From Cupriavidus consociatus (GTDB lineage Bacteria > Pseudomonadota > Gammaproteobacteria > Burkholderiales > Burkholderiaceae), in assembly GCF_017814975.1 (NCBI RefSeq), contig NZ_JAGIQA010000017.1:62001-126000 (forward strand): 64,000 bases of DNA, read 5' to 3'. Position 1 is the first letter of the stretch, and each line of letters begins with the position of its first letter. Positions 8,908 to 16,805 of this stretch are shown here, one piece after another. Made by a program: the position numbers and the translations under genes. Under the pieces are notes generated by a model. The model saw only the letters and a list, made by a program, of their open reading frames with translations, did not search any database and was not told where the DNA came from.

Positions 8908-9049
8908 GCTGGTTCCTTTGCTAAAGGTTGTCTCGGGATTCGAATTCTCGAATTATTGTTTTGCTGCCAGGTACGGGGGGGCGATTGGCACAGGGTAAAC
9001 CCGCCGCGACTCCCGCTTGCCGCAAGCCTTCCGGGGCTTGGGCGAAACA

Positions 9050-9078
9050 AGCATACACAAAATAGCACGGTCGTTCAA
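9050..9078 (-). promoter_or_regulatory. candidate sigma-70 promoter of the beta-oxidation operon
   Basis: Read on the minus strand, a TTGAAC -35 box (9073-9078) and a TATGCT -10 box (9050-9055) are separated by exactly 17 nt. Transcription would start near 9043 and leave a leader of roughly 136 nt before the FadB-like start. The rest of 8908-9292 shows only a short ATTCGA/TCGAAT inverted repeat near 8939-8954 and no credible gene. Confidence 0.55.
9059..9076 (-). promoter_or_regulatory. candidate regulator site within the beta-oxidation promoter
   Basis: The minus-strand sequence GAACGACCGTGCTATTTT lies between and over the -35 and -10 boxes, where a bound repressor would block transcription. 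A near copy, GAACAACCGTACTATTTT, occurs at 19863-19880 upstream of the acyl-CoA ligase gene. The core GAACG-AC-CGTGC is close to an inverted repeat, as expected for TetR-type fatty-acid regulators. No regulator gene lies in the window. Confidence 0.5.
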
Positions 9079-9292
9079 TTTTAATTTCGGGGGTTTTGGG
9101 GTGGCATGAGTGGGGTGAATTTTGGTTTTTATCGCGGTGCATGGAAGGTCTGAGTCGAGGATGGCGTCGCCCGTTCGCTGGTGGCGCATCGGGCACATCT
9201 TGGGAGAGCTGGGTTTAAGGTCAGTATGGGCGTTAAATTCGGGCTGGGGCGGGCCGAGTTGCATTGGAACTGGGTTGGTTTTGGCGTCGCTG

Positions 9293-10099
9293 TTGGTGGC
9301 ATGCTGTCGGCCTTTGAAGCTTTGTTGTCGCCATTGATGACATGCTGTCGGCTTGTGAACCGCTTGGTTCCGCCCTCCTGGGCGGGTCACTTTTTGGCCG
9401 AGCGCCAAAAAGTAACCAAAAAGCGCGTTAACGGCCCTGCGGGCGGCCACTCTTATCGTAGTGCGCGAGAGCTTTCGTACGGGGCTAAGCTTCCTCACAA
9501 AGCAGGACTGCCTGACGCCCTGGTGCGCCGAGGCGGCTCGGGATAGACCCATTGGTTGAACGAGCCCAGAGCTGTGGGTGGCCCCTGCTGCTGGCGGCAT
9601 GGTAGGAACGCCTTCGGCTGCGCTGCGCGCCGGCCCTAAGAGCAGGGTTGAGCCCACGTCCTCGCCCGGCTTCGGGTCCGGCGTCTTTCACGACGGCGCT
9701 GTGCGAGCGCAGCGACGCACTCCGTGCCCGAGCCCTAAATCCCAGATGCTGCCGGCGCGCAGCGCAGCCGAAGGCGTTCCTGCGTTGACGCCGGCAGCAG
9801 GCGGCCTACGCCCGGCATGGGGATCGTCCAATAGTGGGTCGACGTAGCCACTATCCCAAACTCACCTGGCGTAGCAGGTTCGAACCACCAGCCACATCGA
9901 ACGGAAATCGCCACCGTCCGAACCACCCACGCCGATGAATGGATAGCCAGCCGCTCAGGCGACGCGTTTTTTGGTTACTTTTTGGCGCTCGGCCAAAAAG
10001 TGACCCGCCCAGGAGGGCGGAACCAGGCGGTTCAACGGCCGACAGCATGTCACCAACAGCGACCACAACGCTTCAAGCGGCCGACAGCATGTCACCAAG
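9293..10099. repeat. 807-bp nested inverted repeat, noncoding
   Basis: The outer arms (9293-9430 and 9962-10099) are inverted copies, nearly identical over TGGTTCCGCCCTCCTGGGCG and the following GGGTCACTTTTTGGCC region. Each arm also holds two direct copies of a GGTGACATGCTGTCGGCC-like sequence. Inside lies a second pair, a perfect 30-bp inverted repeat at 9605-9634 and 9751-9780 starting GGAACGCCTTCGGCTGCGCT. No transposase or convincing gene is present. Short frames reading RLVPPSWAGHFLAERQ appear in both arms and follow from the repeat. It fills the gap between the siderophore-receptor terminator and the beta-oxidation promoter. A non-autonomous mobile unit or structured intergenic element is possible. 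Confidence 0.9.
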
Positions 10100-10107
10100 C
10101 AAGCCCC

Positions 10108-10154
10108 AAAAAACAAAAACGGCCCGCCTCCCGCCAATCGCGAGAGCCGGGCCG
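10108..10154 (-). terminator. rho-independent terminator of the siderophore receptor gene
   Basis: On the minus strand, GGCCCGGCTCTCGCG and GCGGGAGGCGGGCC form a long GC-rich stem around a short loop, directly followed by TTTTTGTTTTTT. It starts about 22 nt past the receptor stop codon. Confidence 0.85.
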
Positions 10155-10176
10155 CAGGCCAATCCCAAAAACCAGC

Positions 10177-12471
10177 TTAGAACTTGAAGTTAGCCGTCAA
10201 CATCCCAAATCGCCCAGCACCCAACGCCCCATAGTGGTTATGCGCCTTGGTGTAATAAGTCTTGTCAAACAGATTCTGCACATTCAACTGCAACGACAGA
10301 TTCTTGTTGACGCGATAAGCCGCCATCAGATCAAAGCGCCAGTACGAAGGCACATACAGCGAGTTGGCCGGATTGGCATAGACCTTGTCGACATAGTACG
10401 CACCACCGCCCACCGTCAGCGCCGGCAGCACCTGGTAGGTGGTCCACAGGCTGAAGCTGTTCTTGGGCGTATTCGGAAACTGGTTCCCGTTGTTGGCCGC
10501 GTTGGCAGCCTGCGGACCGTTATCGATCAGTTCGCTATTCAGGTACGTATAGCCGCCGAACAGACCCCACTTGTCCGTCAGGTTTCCGGCAAAGCCCAGC
10601 TCGAAGCCCTTCACGCGCTGCTTGCCGGCATTGACCGTGGTGTTGGCATCGACCGCCACGCGCGCATTGTTCTTCTCGATCTGGAAGATCGCACCAGTCA
10701 GCGACAGGCGCTTGGCCAGCAGATCCCACTTGGTGCCGATTTCCACCGAGCGCGCGGTTTCCGGTTCCAGGTTTCGCTGTGCCGCCGTGATGTTGTCGGC
10801 GCCATCACCGTTGGTCGAACCCGGCGGCGTCGACGACGTGCCATACGACACGTAGATGCTGCCGAACTCGACCGGCTTGTAGACCACGCCGGCCTGGTAG
10901 TTGAAGAAATTCGACTTGTTGCGGATATCGACCTGCGCCACTGCCGCGCCGGTATTCGGGTTGGTATAGGCGTTGGTGAAGGCGTGCGTGTCATAGCTGT
11001 CGTAACGAACGCCACCATTGACCATCCACTGCTTGGTGATCTCTACCGTATCGAACAGGTAGACCGAGCGCGTGTTGGTGGTGGTGTTGGTGGTGAACGG
11101 CATCTTGGTGATATTGCCGCGCCACGGGTCATTCGGGTTCGGGTTGGCCAGCGGCGTGCAGTCGAAGCTTGCCACCAGCGATGCGTTGCAAATGCCCGGC
11201 ACCGTCGGCACAGCGGCCGTGGGATTGGAAGCAGGATTTGCCGACAGAACGTTATACGGCGTGTTGTTGGTATCGTCGCGGCTGAATTCGAAGCCGAACA
11301 GCACGCTGTGCTTGAGGCTGCCGGTCTCGAACTTGGCGGTCAGGTCGGTCTGGTTGGTCAGCGTTTCGGTGGCCGAGTCACGGTTCTTGGTATTGCGCCA
11401 GACAAAGCCGCGCGGCACGTTGCCGCGGCTGTCGTCAGGATTGGTAACGATGTAGTTGTTGCTGGCGCGGCCCCAGCGCGTGGTGTTGCTGAACACCAGG
11501 CCGTTGCGGAAATCATGCTGGACCGTGGCCGTCGCAATATCCGACTGCGTCTTCTGGAAATCGCGACCGGTCAGGCCATAGAAGTTGTTGCGGTCGACGG
11601 CAACAGGCTGCGACGGATTGGCCTTGGTCGACTGGCTCGCCGGGCGCGAGTACGGAATGCTGTAGTCCGGCATGCCGTTGCCCTGCAGGTGGTAGTACGA
11701 CAGCGTGACCTTAGTATCCGACTTCATGCCGAACGTCACCGACGGCGCGAAGCCCCACGAGTTCTGGTCGACCTCGTCGCGGCCCGGCACGTTGGCGGTA
11801 TAGCCCAGCGCGTTCAGGCGCACGGCGGTATTGTCGTTGACCACGTAGTTGCCATCGGCCGTGGCGCGGAAGTAGGAGTCCGTGCCCACGCCGATCGAGC
11901 CCTGCGCAAAGTTTTCGGCCTGGGGCAGCTTCGACACGATATTGATCATGCCGCCGGCCGAGCCCTTGCCGCCGAAGGCCGAGCTGGGGCCCTTGATGAC
12001 TTCGATGTTTTCGATGTTGAAGGTGTCGCGGGTCTGCGACGCGGTGTCGCGCACGCCGTCGACATAGATGCTCGACATCGAGTCAAAACCGCGGATGAAA
12101 GGACGGTCGCCGATCGGGTTGCCGCCTTCGCCGGCGCCGAAGGTGATGCCCGGCGTGGTGCGCAGCGCATCCTGCAGCGAGTTGGAGCCGGATTGCTGGA
12201 TCACCTCGGCTGGCACCACGGTCACGGACTTGGGCGTATCGAGCAGCGGCGCGGTGAACTTGGGCGACTGCGCCTCTTCCACCTTGTAGCCGTCCTCGCG
12301 CTTGCCGGTGACGGTGACCCGCTCCAGCGTCACCGGCGCAGCCTTGCCGGTGGTGGTGGCGGCAGGCTGGCTCTCCTGCGCCGATGCACCCTGCATGGCA
12401 AACGCTGCGACGGCACCTGCCAGCGCAGCGGCGAGCGGGGTCAATTCAAACGACTTCTGGTTTCCTTTCAC
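10177..12471 (-). CDS. TonB-dependent siderophore receptor
   Basis: This outer-membrane receptor imports a ferric siderophore using TonB energy. A GTG start (protein beginning MKGNQKSFELTP, about 764 residues) is preferred because GGAAGG lies 7-12 nt upstream and a signal peptide ending at GASAQ follows at once; a longer frame extends 15 codons upstream from an ATG. The plug domain shows RVTVTGKRED, a DTPKSVTVVP stretch, RPFIRGFDS, YVDGVRD and IEVIKGPSSAFGGKGSAGG. A 22-strand barrel is expected, and the protein ends in FGMLTANFKF with the terminal Phe needed for outer-membrane assembly. The DGVRD plug resembles Fiu-type catecholate receptors, but ligand identity is uncertain. A Fur box and promoter lie upstream. 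Confidence 0.93.
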   Translation of the reverse strand: MKGNQKSFELTPLAAALAGAVAAFAMQGASAQESQPAATTTGKAAPVTLERVTVTGKREDGYKVEEAQSPKFTAPLLDTPKSVTVVPAEVIQQSGSNSLQDALRTTPGITFGAGEGGNPIGDRPFIRGFDSMSSIYVDGVRDTASQTRDTFNIENIEVIKGPSSAFGGKGSAGGMINIVSKLPQAENFAQGSIGVGTDSYFRATADGNYVVNDNTAVRLNALGYTANVPGRDEVDQNSWGFAPSVTFGMKSDTKVTLSYYHLQGNGMPDYSIPYSRPASQSTKANPSQPVAVDRNNFYGLTGRDFQKTQSDIATATVQHDFRNGLVFSNTTRWGRASNNYIVTNPDDSRGNVPRGFVWRNTKNRDSATETLTNQTDLTAKFETGSLKHSVLFGFEFSRDDTNNTPYNVLSANPASNPTAAVPTVPGICNASLVASFDCTPLANPNPNDPWRGNITKMPFTTNTTTNTRSVYLFDTVEITKQWMVNGGVRYDSYDTHAFTNAYTNPNTGAAVAQVDIRNKSNFFNYQAGVVYKPVEFGSIYVSYGTSSTPPGSTNGDGADNITAAQRNLEPETARSVEIGTKWDLLAKRLSLTGAIFQIEKNNARVAVDANTTVNAGKQRVKGFELGFAGNLTDKWGLFGGYTYLNSELIDNGPQAANAANNGNQFPNTPKNSFSLWTTYQVLPALTVGGGAYYVDKVYANPANSLYVPSYWRFDLMAAYRVNKNLSLQLNVQNLFDKTYYTKAHNHYGALGAGRFGMLTANFKF

Positions 12472-12592
12472 GGTCTTGCCTTCCCTGTGTTGTCTTGTAG
12501 TTCTTGACGCGAACAAGCGTGGTCATGAAGACAAGCCCAAGGAAGCGCTACCTCCGTCGCCCGTGAATCAAGTCATCCATCCCCGGCGGGCG

Positions 12593-12621
12593 ATTATAGG
12601 GATGCAGGAATCGAAGTACAA
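12593..12621 (-). promoter_or_regulatory. sigma-70 promoter of the siderophore receptor gene
   Basis: On the minus strand a perfect TATAAT -10 box (12593-12598) follows TTGTAC (12616-12621) with a 17-nt spacer. The leader to the GTG start is about 115 nt. The Fur box begins just upstream of the -35 box. Confidence 0.75.
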
Positions 12622-12622
12622 A

Positions 12623-12637
12623 TGCGAATCATTCCCA
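12623..12637. promoter_or_regulatory. fur box: Fur box
   Basis: The 15-mer TGCGAATCATTCCCA fits the 7-1-7 Fur consensus TGATAATNATTATCA at most half-site positions. It is adjacent to the -35 box of the receptor promoter, so Fur-Fe would repress under iron sufficiency. The remaining 12638-12824, up to the LivF stop, shows no gene, only a weak AAGCGGC/GCCGCTT hairpin. Confidence 0.75.
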
Positions 12638-12824
12638 ATGCGGAATTAAGACAAATTTACAACAGTGTTACAAAGAGACTTGTCAACGACAGGAAAGTTG
12701 AATACTTAACCTATCGAGAGGATCGAAGCGGCCTAAGGTGGCGAAGGAGCCGCTTTCCCCCGAGCGGCAACGAAAGCGCTGAAGTCGCGCCGACGCTACA
12801 TGGGCTGCGGCGCCGGCGCATCGC

Positions 12825-13538
12825 TCAAACCTCCAGCCACTCCTTCCGGATCTGCGAGTTCGCCTTGAGCTCGCCAGGCGTGCCCTCGAACACGATATGC
12901 CCATGTCCCATGACATAGACCCGCTGCGAGATATCCAGCGCAATCGCCAGCTTCTGCTCGATCAGCAGTACGGAGACGCCCCGCTCCTTCAGCGTTTTCA
13001 GGTAGTCCCCCACCAGCGCCACGATCATCGGTGCCAGCCCTTCGGTGGGTTCGTCGATGAGCACCAGGTCGGGATCGCCCATCAACGTCCGGCACAGCGT
13101 CAGCATCTGCTGCTCGCCGCCGGACAATACGCCCGCGGCGGTGTTCTCGCGCTCCCTGAGGCGGGGGAACATATTGAACATGTCCTCCACCGACCAACGC
13201 GGCCTGGGCTGCCGCGGATTGCGCTTTTCGCCCAGCAGCAGGTTCTGCCGCACCGTCAGCGTCGGGAAGATATCCCGGTTCTCCGGCACATAGCCGATGC
13301 CGAGGTGCGCGATCTCGAACGTCCGCCGCCCCAGGATCTCCTCGCCGCGGAACTTCACCGAGCCCTCGGCCTTGACCATGCCGAGGATGGCCTTGGCCAT
13401 GGTCGAGCGTCCGACGCCATTGCGCCCCAGCAGCGCGACGATCTCGCCTTCGTCGATATGCGCATCGACGCCATGCAGGATATGGCTCTTGCCGTAGTAG
13501 GCATGCAGGCCCGTGACTTCCAGCATCCGCTTGCCCAT
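12825..13538 (-). CDS. livF: Liv-type ABC importer ATPase, LivF-like, with Walker A Lys replaced by Arg
   Basis: The 237-residue protein is one of two cytoplasmic ATPases of a branched-chain amino-acid/carboxylate ABC importer. The Walker A loop reads GRNGVGRSTM near residues 37-46, with Arg where Lys is almost invariant. The signature LSGGEQQM, Walker B LVLIDEPTEGLAP and a following switch region are canonical. The ATG overlaps the LivG stop (TGATG), so translation is coupled. It is the last gene of the ligase-livKHMGF operon. An Arg here is expected to weaken nucleotide handling at that site. I recall Arg in some LivF homologues, so it may be a subfamily trait rather than a mutation. Confidence 0.93.
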   Translation of the reverse strand: MGKRMLEVTGLHAYYGKSHILHGVDAHIDEGEIVALLGRNGVGRSTMAKAILGMVKAEGSVKFRGEEILGRRTFEIAHLGIGYVPENRDIFPTLTVRQNLLLGEKRNPRQPRPRWSVEDMFNMFPRLRERENTAAGVLSGGEQQMLTLCRTLMGDPDLVLIDEPTEGLAPMIVALVGDYLKTLKERGVSVLLIEQKLAIALDISQRVYVMGHGHIVFEGTPGELKANSQIRKEWLEV

Positions 13539-14311
13539 CAGTGCGCTCCTTCGGTGGCGTCTTCGTCCAGCGTGGTCCCCAGGTAGGCTTCCTTGACCTT
13601 GCGGTTGTTGCGGATCGCCTGCGGGGTATCGGTGGCAATCACTTCGCCGTAGACCAGAACCGAAATGCGGTCGGCCAGCCCGAACACCACGCTCATGTCG
13701 TGCTCCACCATCACCAGCGTCTTGCCGACGGTGACCTTGCGGATCAGCTCGACCGCATGGTCGGACTCGGAGCGGCTCATGCCCGCGGTAGGCTCATCCA
13801 GCAGGATCACCTCGGCTCCGCCGGCGATGGTGATGCCGATCTCCAGCGCGCGCTGCTCGGCGTAGGTCAGCAGGCCCGCCTGCGTATTGCGCCGATGCTG
13901 CATGCCGATCAGCTCCAGTACCTCATCGGCCCGCTCGCGCGCATCGCGCAAACCCGTCAGCCGGTGCCAGAACGAATACTTGTAGCCGAGCGACCACAGC
14001 ACCGCGCAGCGCAGGTTCTCGAACACCGACAGCCGATGGAAGATATTGGTGATCTGGAAGCTGCGCGACAGCCCCATGCGGTTGATCACGAACGGCTGCA
14101 GCCCGCCAATCTCCTGCCCGTTCAGGCGCACCGTGCCGCTGGTGGGCGCAAAGCGGCCCGAGATCAGGTTGAAGGTGGTGGACTTGCCCGCTCCGTTGGG
14201 ACCGATCAGCGCGTGGCGCTCGCCCTTGGGGATGCTCAGGTTCACACCGCGGATGATCTCCGTCTGGCCGAACTTCTTGCGTACCTCGGTCAGTTCCAGT
14301 GCCGCCGTCAT
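13538..14311 (-). CDS. livG: Liv-type ABC importer ATPase, LivG-like, with degenerate signature motif
   Basis: The 257-residue ATPase pairs with LivF. Its Walker A (ALIGPNGAGKSTTFN) and Walker B (VILLDEPTAGMS) are canonical, but the signature normally read as LSYGQ in LivG proteins is LTYAEQRALEIG, with Ala in place of the key glycine. The start MTAALELTEVRKKF lies in an ATGA overlap with the end of livM, and its stop overlaps the livF start by one base, so M, G and F form one translationally coupled block. The altered signature faces the altered Walker A of LivF in a heterodimer. Substrate specificity belongs to the binding protein, not this subunit. Confidence 0.93.
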   Translation of the reverse strand: MTAALELTEVRKKFGQTEIIRGVNLSIPKGERHALIGPNGAGKSTTFNLISGRFAPTSGTVRLNGQEIGGLQPFVINRMGLSRSFQITNIFHRLSVFENLRCAVLWSLGYKYSFWHRLTGLRDARERADEVLELIGMQHRRNTQAGLLTYAEQRALEIGITIAGGAEVILLDEPTAGMSRSESDHAVELIRKVTVGKTLVMVEHDMSVVFGLADRISVLVYGEVIATDTPQAIRNNRKVKEAYLGTTLDEDATEGAH

Positions 14312-15621
14312 GCCATGCCTCCCGCGATCTCCGCCTGCACCTTGTCCCATTCCGCGCGCGATGCGCGCACCGTCAGCCGCCATGCGGCCAGCCCCACGGC
14401 CCACAGCAGCGCCGCCACCGCCCATGGCGTCCACGTCGCGGCATCGAAGCCGACGCCGAACAGCTTCATGGCCGTGCCATTGGCGCTGTCGACCTGCACC
14501 TTGTAGACCAGCTCGACCGTCACGATCATCGCCAGCAGCAGCACCACGCCGGCCGCGCCGGCCCTGGCGTAGGACGGCAGCATGCGGCGCAGCTTGCCCT
14601 TCGCCGCCAGCGGCAGCTGCATCAGCAGCAGGCTGGCCAGGCCGCCCGGCACGAACATCACCATCAGCACGAAGAACAGGCCCAGGTACAGCAGCCACGC
14701 CTTGGTCAGGTCCGACAGCGCCACGGCGAACAGCACGAACACCACCGCGCCGATGATCGGCCCGAAGAACACGCCCGCGCCGCCGATGAACACCGCCAGC
14801 AGCACGCCGCCGGAGCGCACCGCGCTGACGTTCTCGGCCGAGACGATCTCGAAGTTGATGGCAGCGAGAGCGCCGGAAATCCCGGCGAAGAACGCCGACA
14901 GCACCAGCACCAGGTAGCGCACGCGCTGGGTGTTGTAGCCGATGAACTCGACCCGCTCGGGGTTGTCGCGTACCGCGTTGGCGATGCGGCCCAGCGGCGT
15001 CTGCGTCCACGCGTACATGGCCACCATCGACACCAGGCACCACACCGCGATCAGGTAGTAGACCTGCCGCCCGGGCCCGAAGGTGAGGCCCAGGATCGGG
15101 TCGCCGACCACGCGGTTGGTGGAGATGCCGCCCTCGCCGCCGAAGAACTCGGGGAACATCAGCGAGCTGGCGAACACCATCTCACCGATGCCCATGGTGA
15201 TCATGGCAAAAGTGGTGCCGGCCTTCCTGGTGGTGACATAGCCGAAGATCACGCCAAAGAACGCGCCGGCCAGACCGCCCACCAGCGGCAGCATCGACAC
15301 CGGCAGCCAGACCTTGCCGGCGCCGGCCATGTTCAGCACGTGCACGGCAATAAAGGCGCCCAGCCCGGAATACACCGCATGGCCGAACGACAGCATGCCG
15401 GTCTGCCCGAGCAGCATGTTGTACGACAGCGCAAAGATGATCATGATGCCCATCTGCGACATCAGCGTGATGGCGAAGCCCCCGGTAAACACCAGCGGCA
15501 GCACCAGCATGATGAGGATGGTCAGGCTCCAGATGACCCAGCGCGCCAGGTTCAGCGGGCGGTAGCGCAGGGTGCGGCCGGTCGACACCGGCTCGCGCGG
15601 TTGTTGCATCGCTTGCTCCAT
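14308..15621 (-). CDS. livM: Liv-type ABC importer permease, LivM-like
   Basis: This 437-residue inner-membrane permease has about nine to ten hydrophobic segments starting near residue 27 (WVIWSLTILIMLVLPLVF) and the family core GHAVYSGLGAFIAVHVL, TMGIGEMVFASSLMFPEFFGGEGGIS split across two helices, and the cytoplasmic TPLGRIANAVRDNPERVEFI loop that couples to the ATPase. It is longer than E. coli LivM at its C-terminus, ending in a charged tail. It forms the translocation pore with LivH. The gene starts 4 nt after the livH stop and overlaps livG by 4 nt. Confidence 0.93.
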   Translation of the reverse strand: MEQAMQQPREPVSTGRTLRYRPLNLARWVIWSLTILIMLVLPLVFTGGFAITLMSQMGIMIIFALSYNMLLGQTGMLSFGHAVYSGLGAFIAVHVLNMAGAGKVWLPVSMLPLVGGLAGAFFGVIFGYVTTRKAGTTFAMITMGIGEMVFASSLMFPEFFGGEGGISTNRVVGDPILGLTFGPGRQVYYLIAVWCLVSMVAMYAWTQTPLGRIANAVRDNPERVEFIGYNTQRVRYLVLVLSAFFAGISGALAAINFEIVSAENVSAVRSGGVLLAVFIGGAGVFFGPIIGAVVFVLFAVALSDLTKAWLLYLGLFFVLMVMFVPGGLASLLLMQLPLAAKGKLRRMLPSYARAGAAGVVLLLAMIVTVELVYKVQVDSANGTAMKLFGVGFDAATWTPWAVAALLWAVGLAAWRLTVRASRAEWDKVQAEIAGGMA

Positions 15622-15625
15622 GGCC

Positions 15626-16573
15626 TCAGCTCTCCCGGGTTCCCATCAGTCCACGCGGGCGGAAGATCAGCATCACCACCAGCAACAGGTACGGCAGCAC
15701 CGGCGCCACCTGGGCCACCGTGAGCTTCCACAAGGCATAGAACGGCGTGGCTTCGCTGACTGCCATGCCCAGGCTGCGCAGCAGCCCCGCGAGCGATGCG
15801 TCGATCGTGACCGCGAAGGTCTGCAGCACGCCGATCAGGATCGACGCGATGAAGGCCCCCACCAGCGAGCCCATGCCGCCGACCACCGCCACCACGAATA
15901 CGATCGAGCCCACCGCCGCCGCCATCGACGGCTCGGTGACGAAGGCATTGCCGCCGATCACGCCGGCCAGCCCCGCCAGCGCGGCGCCGCCGCCGAACAC
16001 CATCATGAACACGCGCGGCACATTGTGGCCGAGCGCCTCGACCATCTCCGGATGGGTCAGCGCGGCCTGGATCACCAGGCCGATGCGGGTACGTGTCAGT
16101 ACCAGGTAGATCGCCACCAGCATGCCCAGCGACACCAGCATCATGAAGGCGCGGTATTTGGGGAAAGTCGAGGTGAATACCTGGAACAGCGGCCCTTCCA
16201 GCTCGGCGGGGATGCGGTACGGCACCGCGGCCAGCCCCCACACCAGCTTGACGCCCTCTTCGATCAGGTAGGCCAGGCCGAAGGTGAACAGCAGTTCGGC
16301 CACGTGGCCGTACTTGTGCACCGTGCGCAGGCCGAAGCGCTCCACCAGCGCGCCCGCGCCCGCGACCAGCAGCGGCGCGAAGATCAGCGCCGGCCAGAAG
16401 CCGACCTTGCTGGCGATGGTGTAGGCGAAGTATGCGCCCAGCATATAGAAGCTGGCGTGCGCGAAATTGAGCACGCCCATCATGCTGAAGATCAGGGTCA
16501 GGCCCGACGACAGCATGAACAGCAGCAGCCCGTAGCTGATGCCGTTGAGCAGGGAGATGACGAAAAATTCCAC
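15626..16573 (-). CDS. livH: Liv-type ABC importer permease, LivH-like
   Basis: The 315-residue permease starts MEFFVISLLNGISYGLLLFM and contains SGLTLIFSMMGVLNFAHASF, the hallmark first transmembrane block of LivH proteins, and a conserved GGMGSLVGAFIASILIG segment near the end. Eight or so membrane spans are expected. It pairs with LivM. The gene is separated from the binding-protein gene by 232 nt in which I see no gene and no clear terminator. Confidence 0.94.
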   Translation of the reverse strand: MEFFVISLLNGISYGLLLFMLSSGLTLIFSMMGVLNFAHASFYMLGAYFAYTIASKVGFWPALIFAPLLVAGAGALVERFGLRTVHKYGHVAELLFTFGLAYLIEEGVKLVWGLAAVPYRIPAELEGPLFQVFTSTFPKYRAFMMLVSLGMLVAIYLVLTRTRIGLVIQAALTHPEMVEALGHNVPRVFMMVFGGGAALAGLAGVIGGNAFVTEPSMAAAVGSIVFVVAVVGGMGSLVGAFIASILIGVLQTFAVTIDASLAGLLRSLGMAVSEATPFYALWKLTVAQVAPVLPYLLLVVMLIFRPRGLMGTRES

Positions 16574-16805
16574 AGCGTGTCCTTCAAGCTGGTGCCGCCG
16601 CAGTGGCTACAGTCACGTTTGGCCGGCATCCGTCCGGTTGGATTGGGGTGAGCGTCCCCCTCCGCAGGGCGCATGGCGCCCCGGACGCTACCGCTATCGA
16701 TCCAGAAAGACCGAGAGTATGCAGGATCGGGCCGCCACGCTGTCACGCTCGCTGTCACGTTGGACTACGCCGCGTGTCATCGTGGCCGGCCCGCCATGGA
16801 CAGGA

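Noticed and set aside
9870-9890. tRNA-like GGTTCGAACC sequence
   Set aside because: It is only a short palindrome; no acceptor or anticodon stems can be built around it.
9300-10137. Short frames with RLVPPSWAGHFLAERQ in both arms of the large inverted repeat
   Set aside because: They occur as mirror copies of the same repeat, with no start signals or codon bias, so they are sequence shadows rather than genes.
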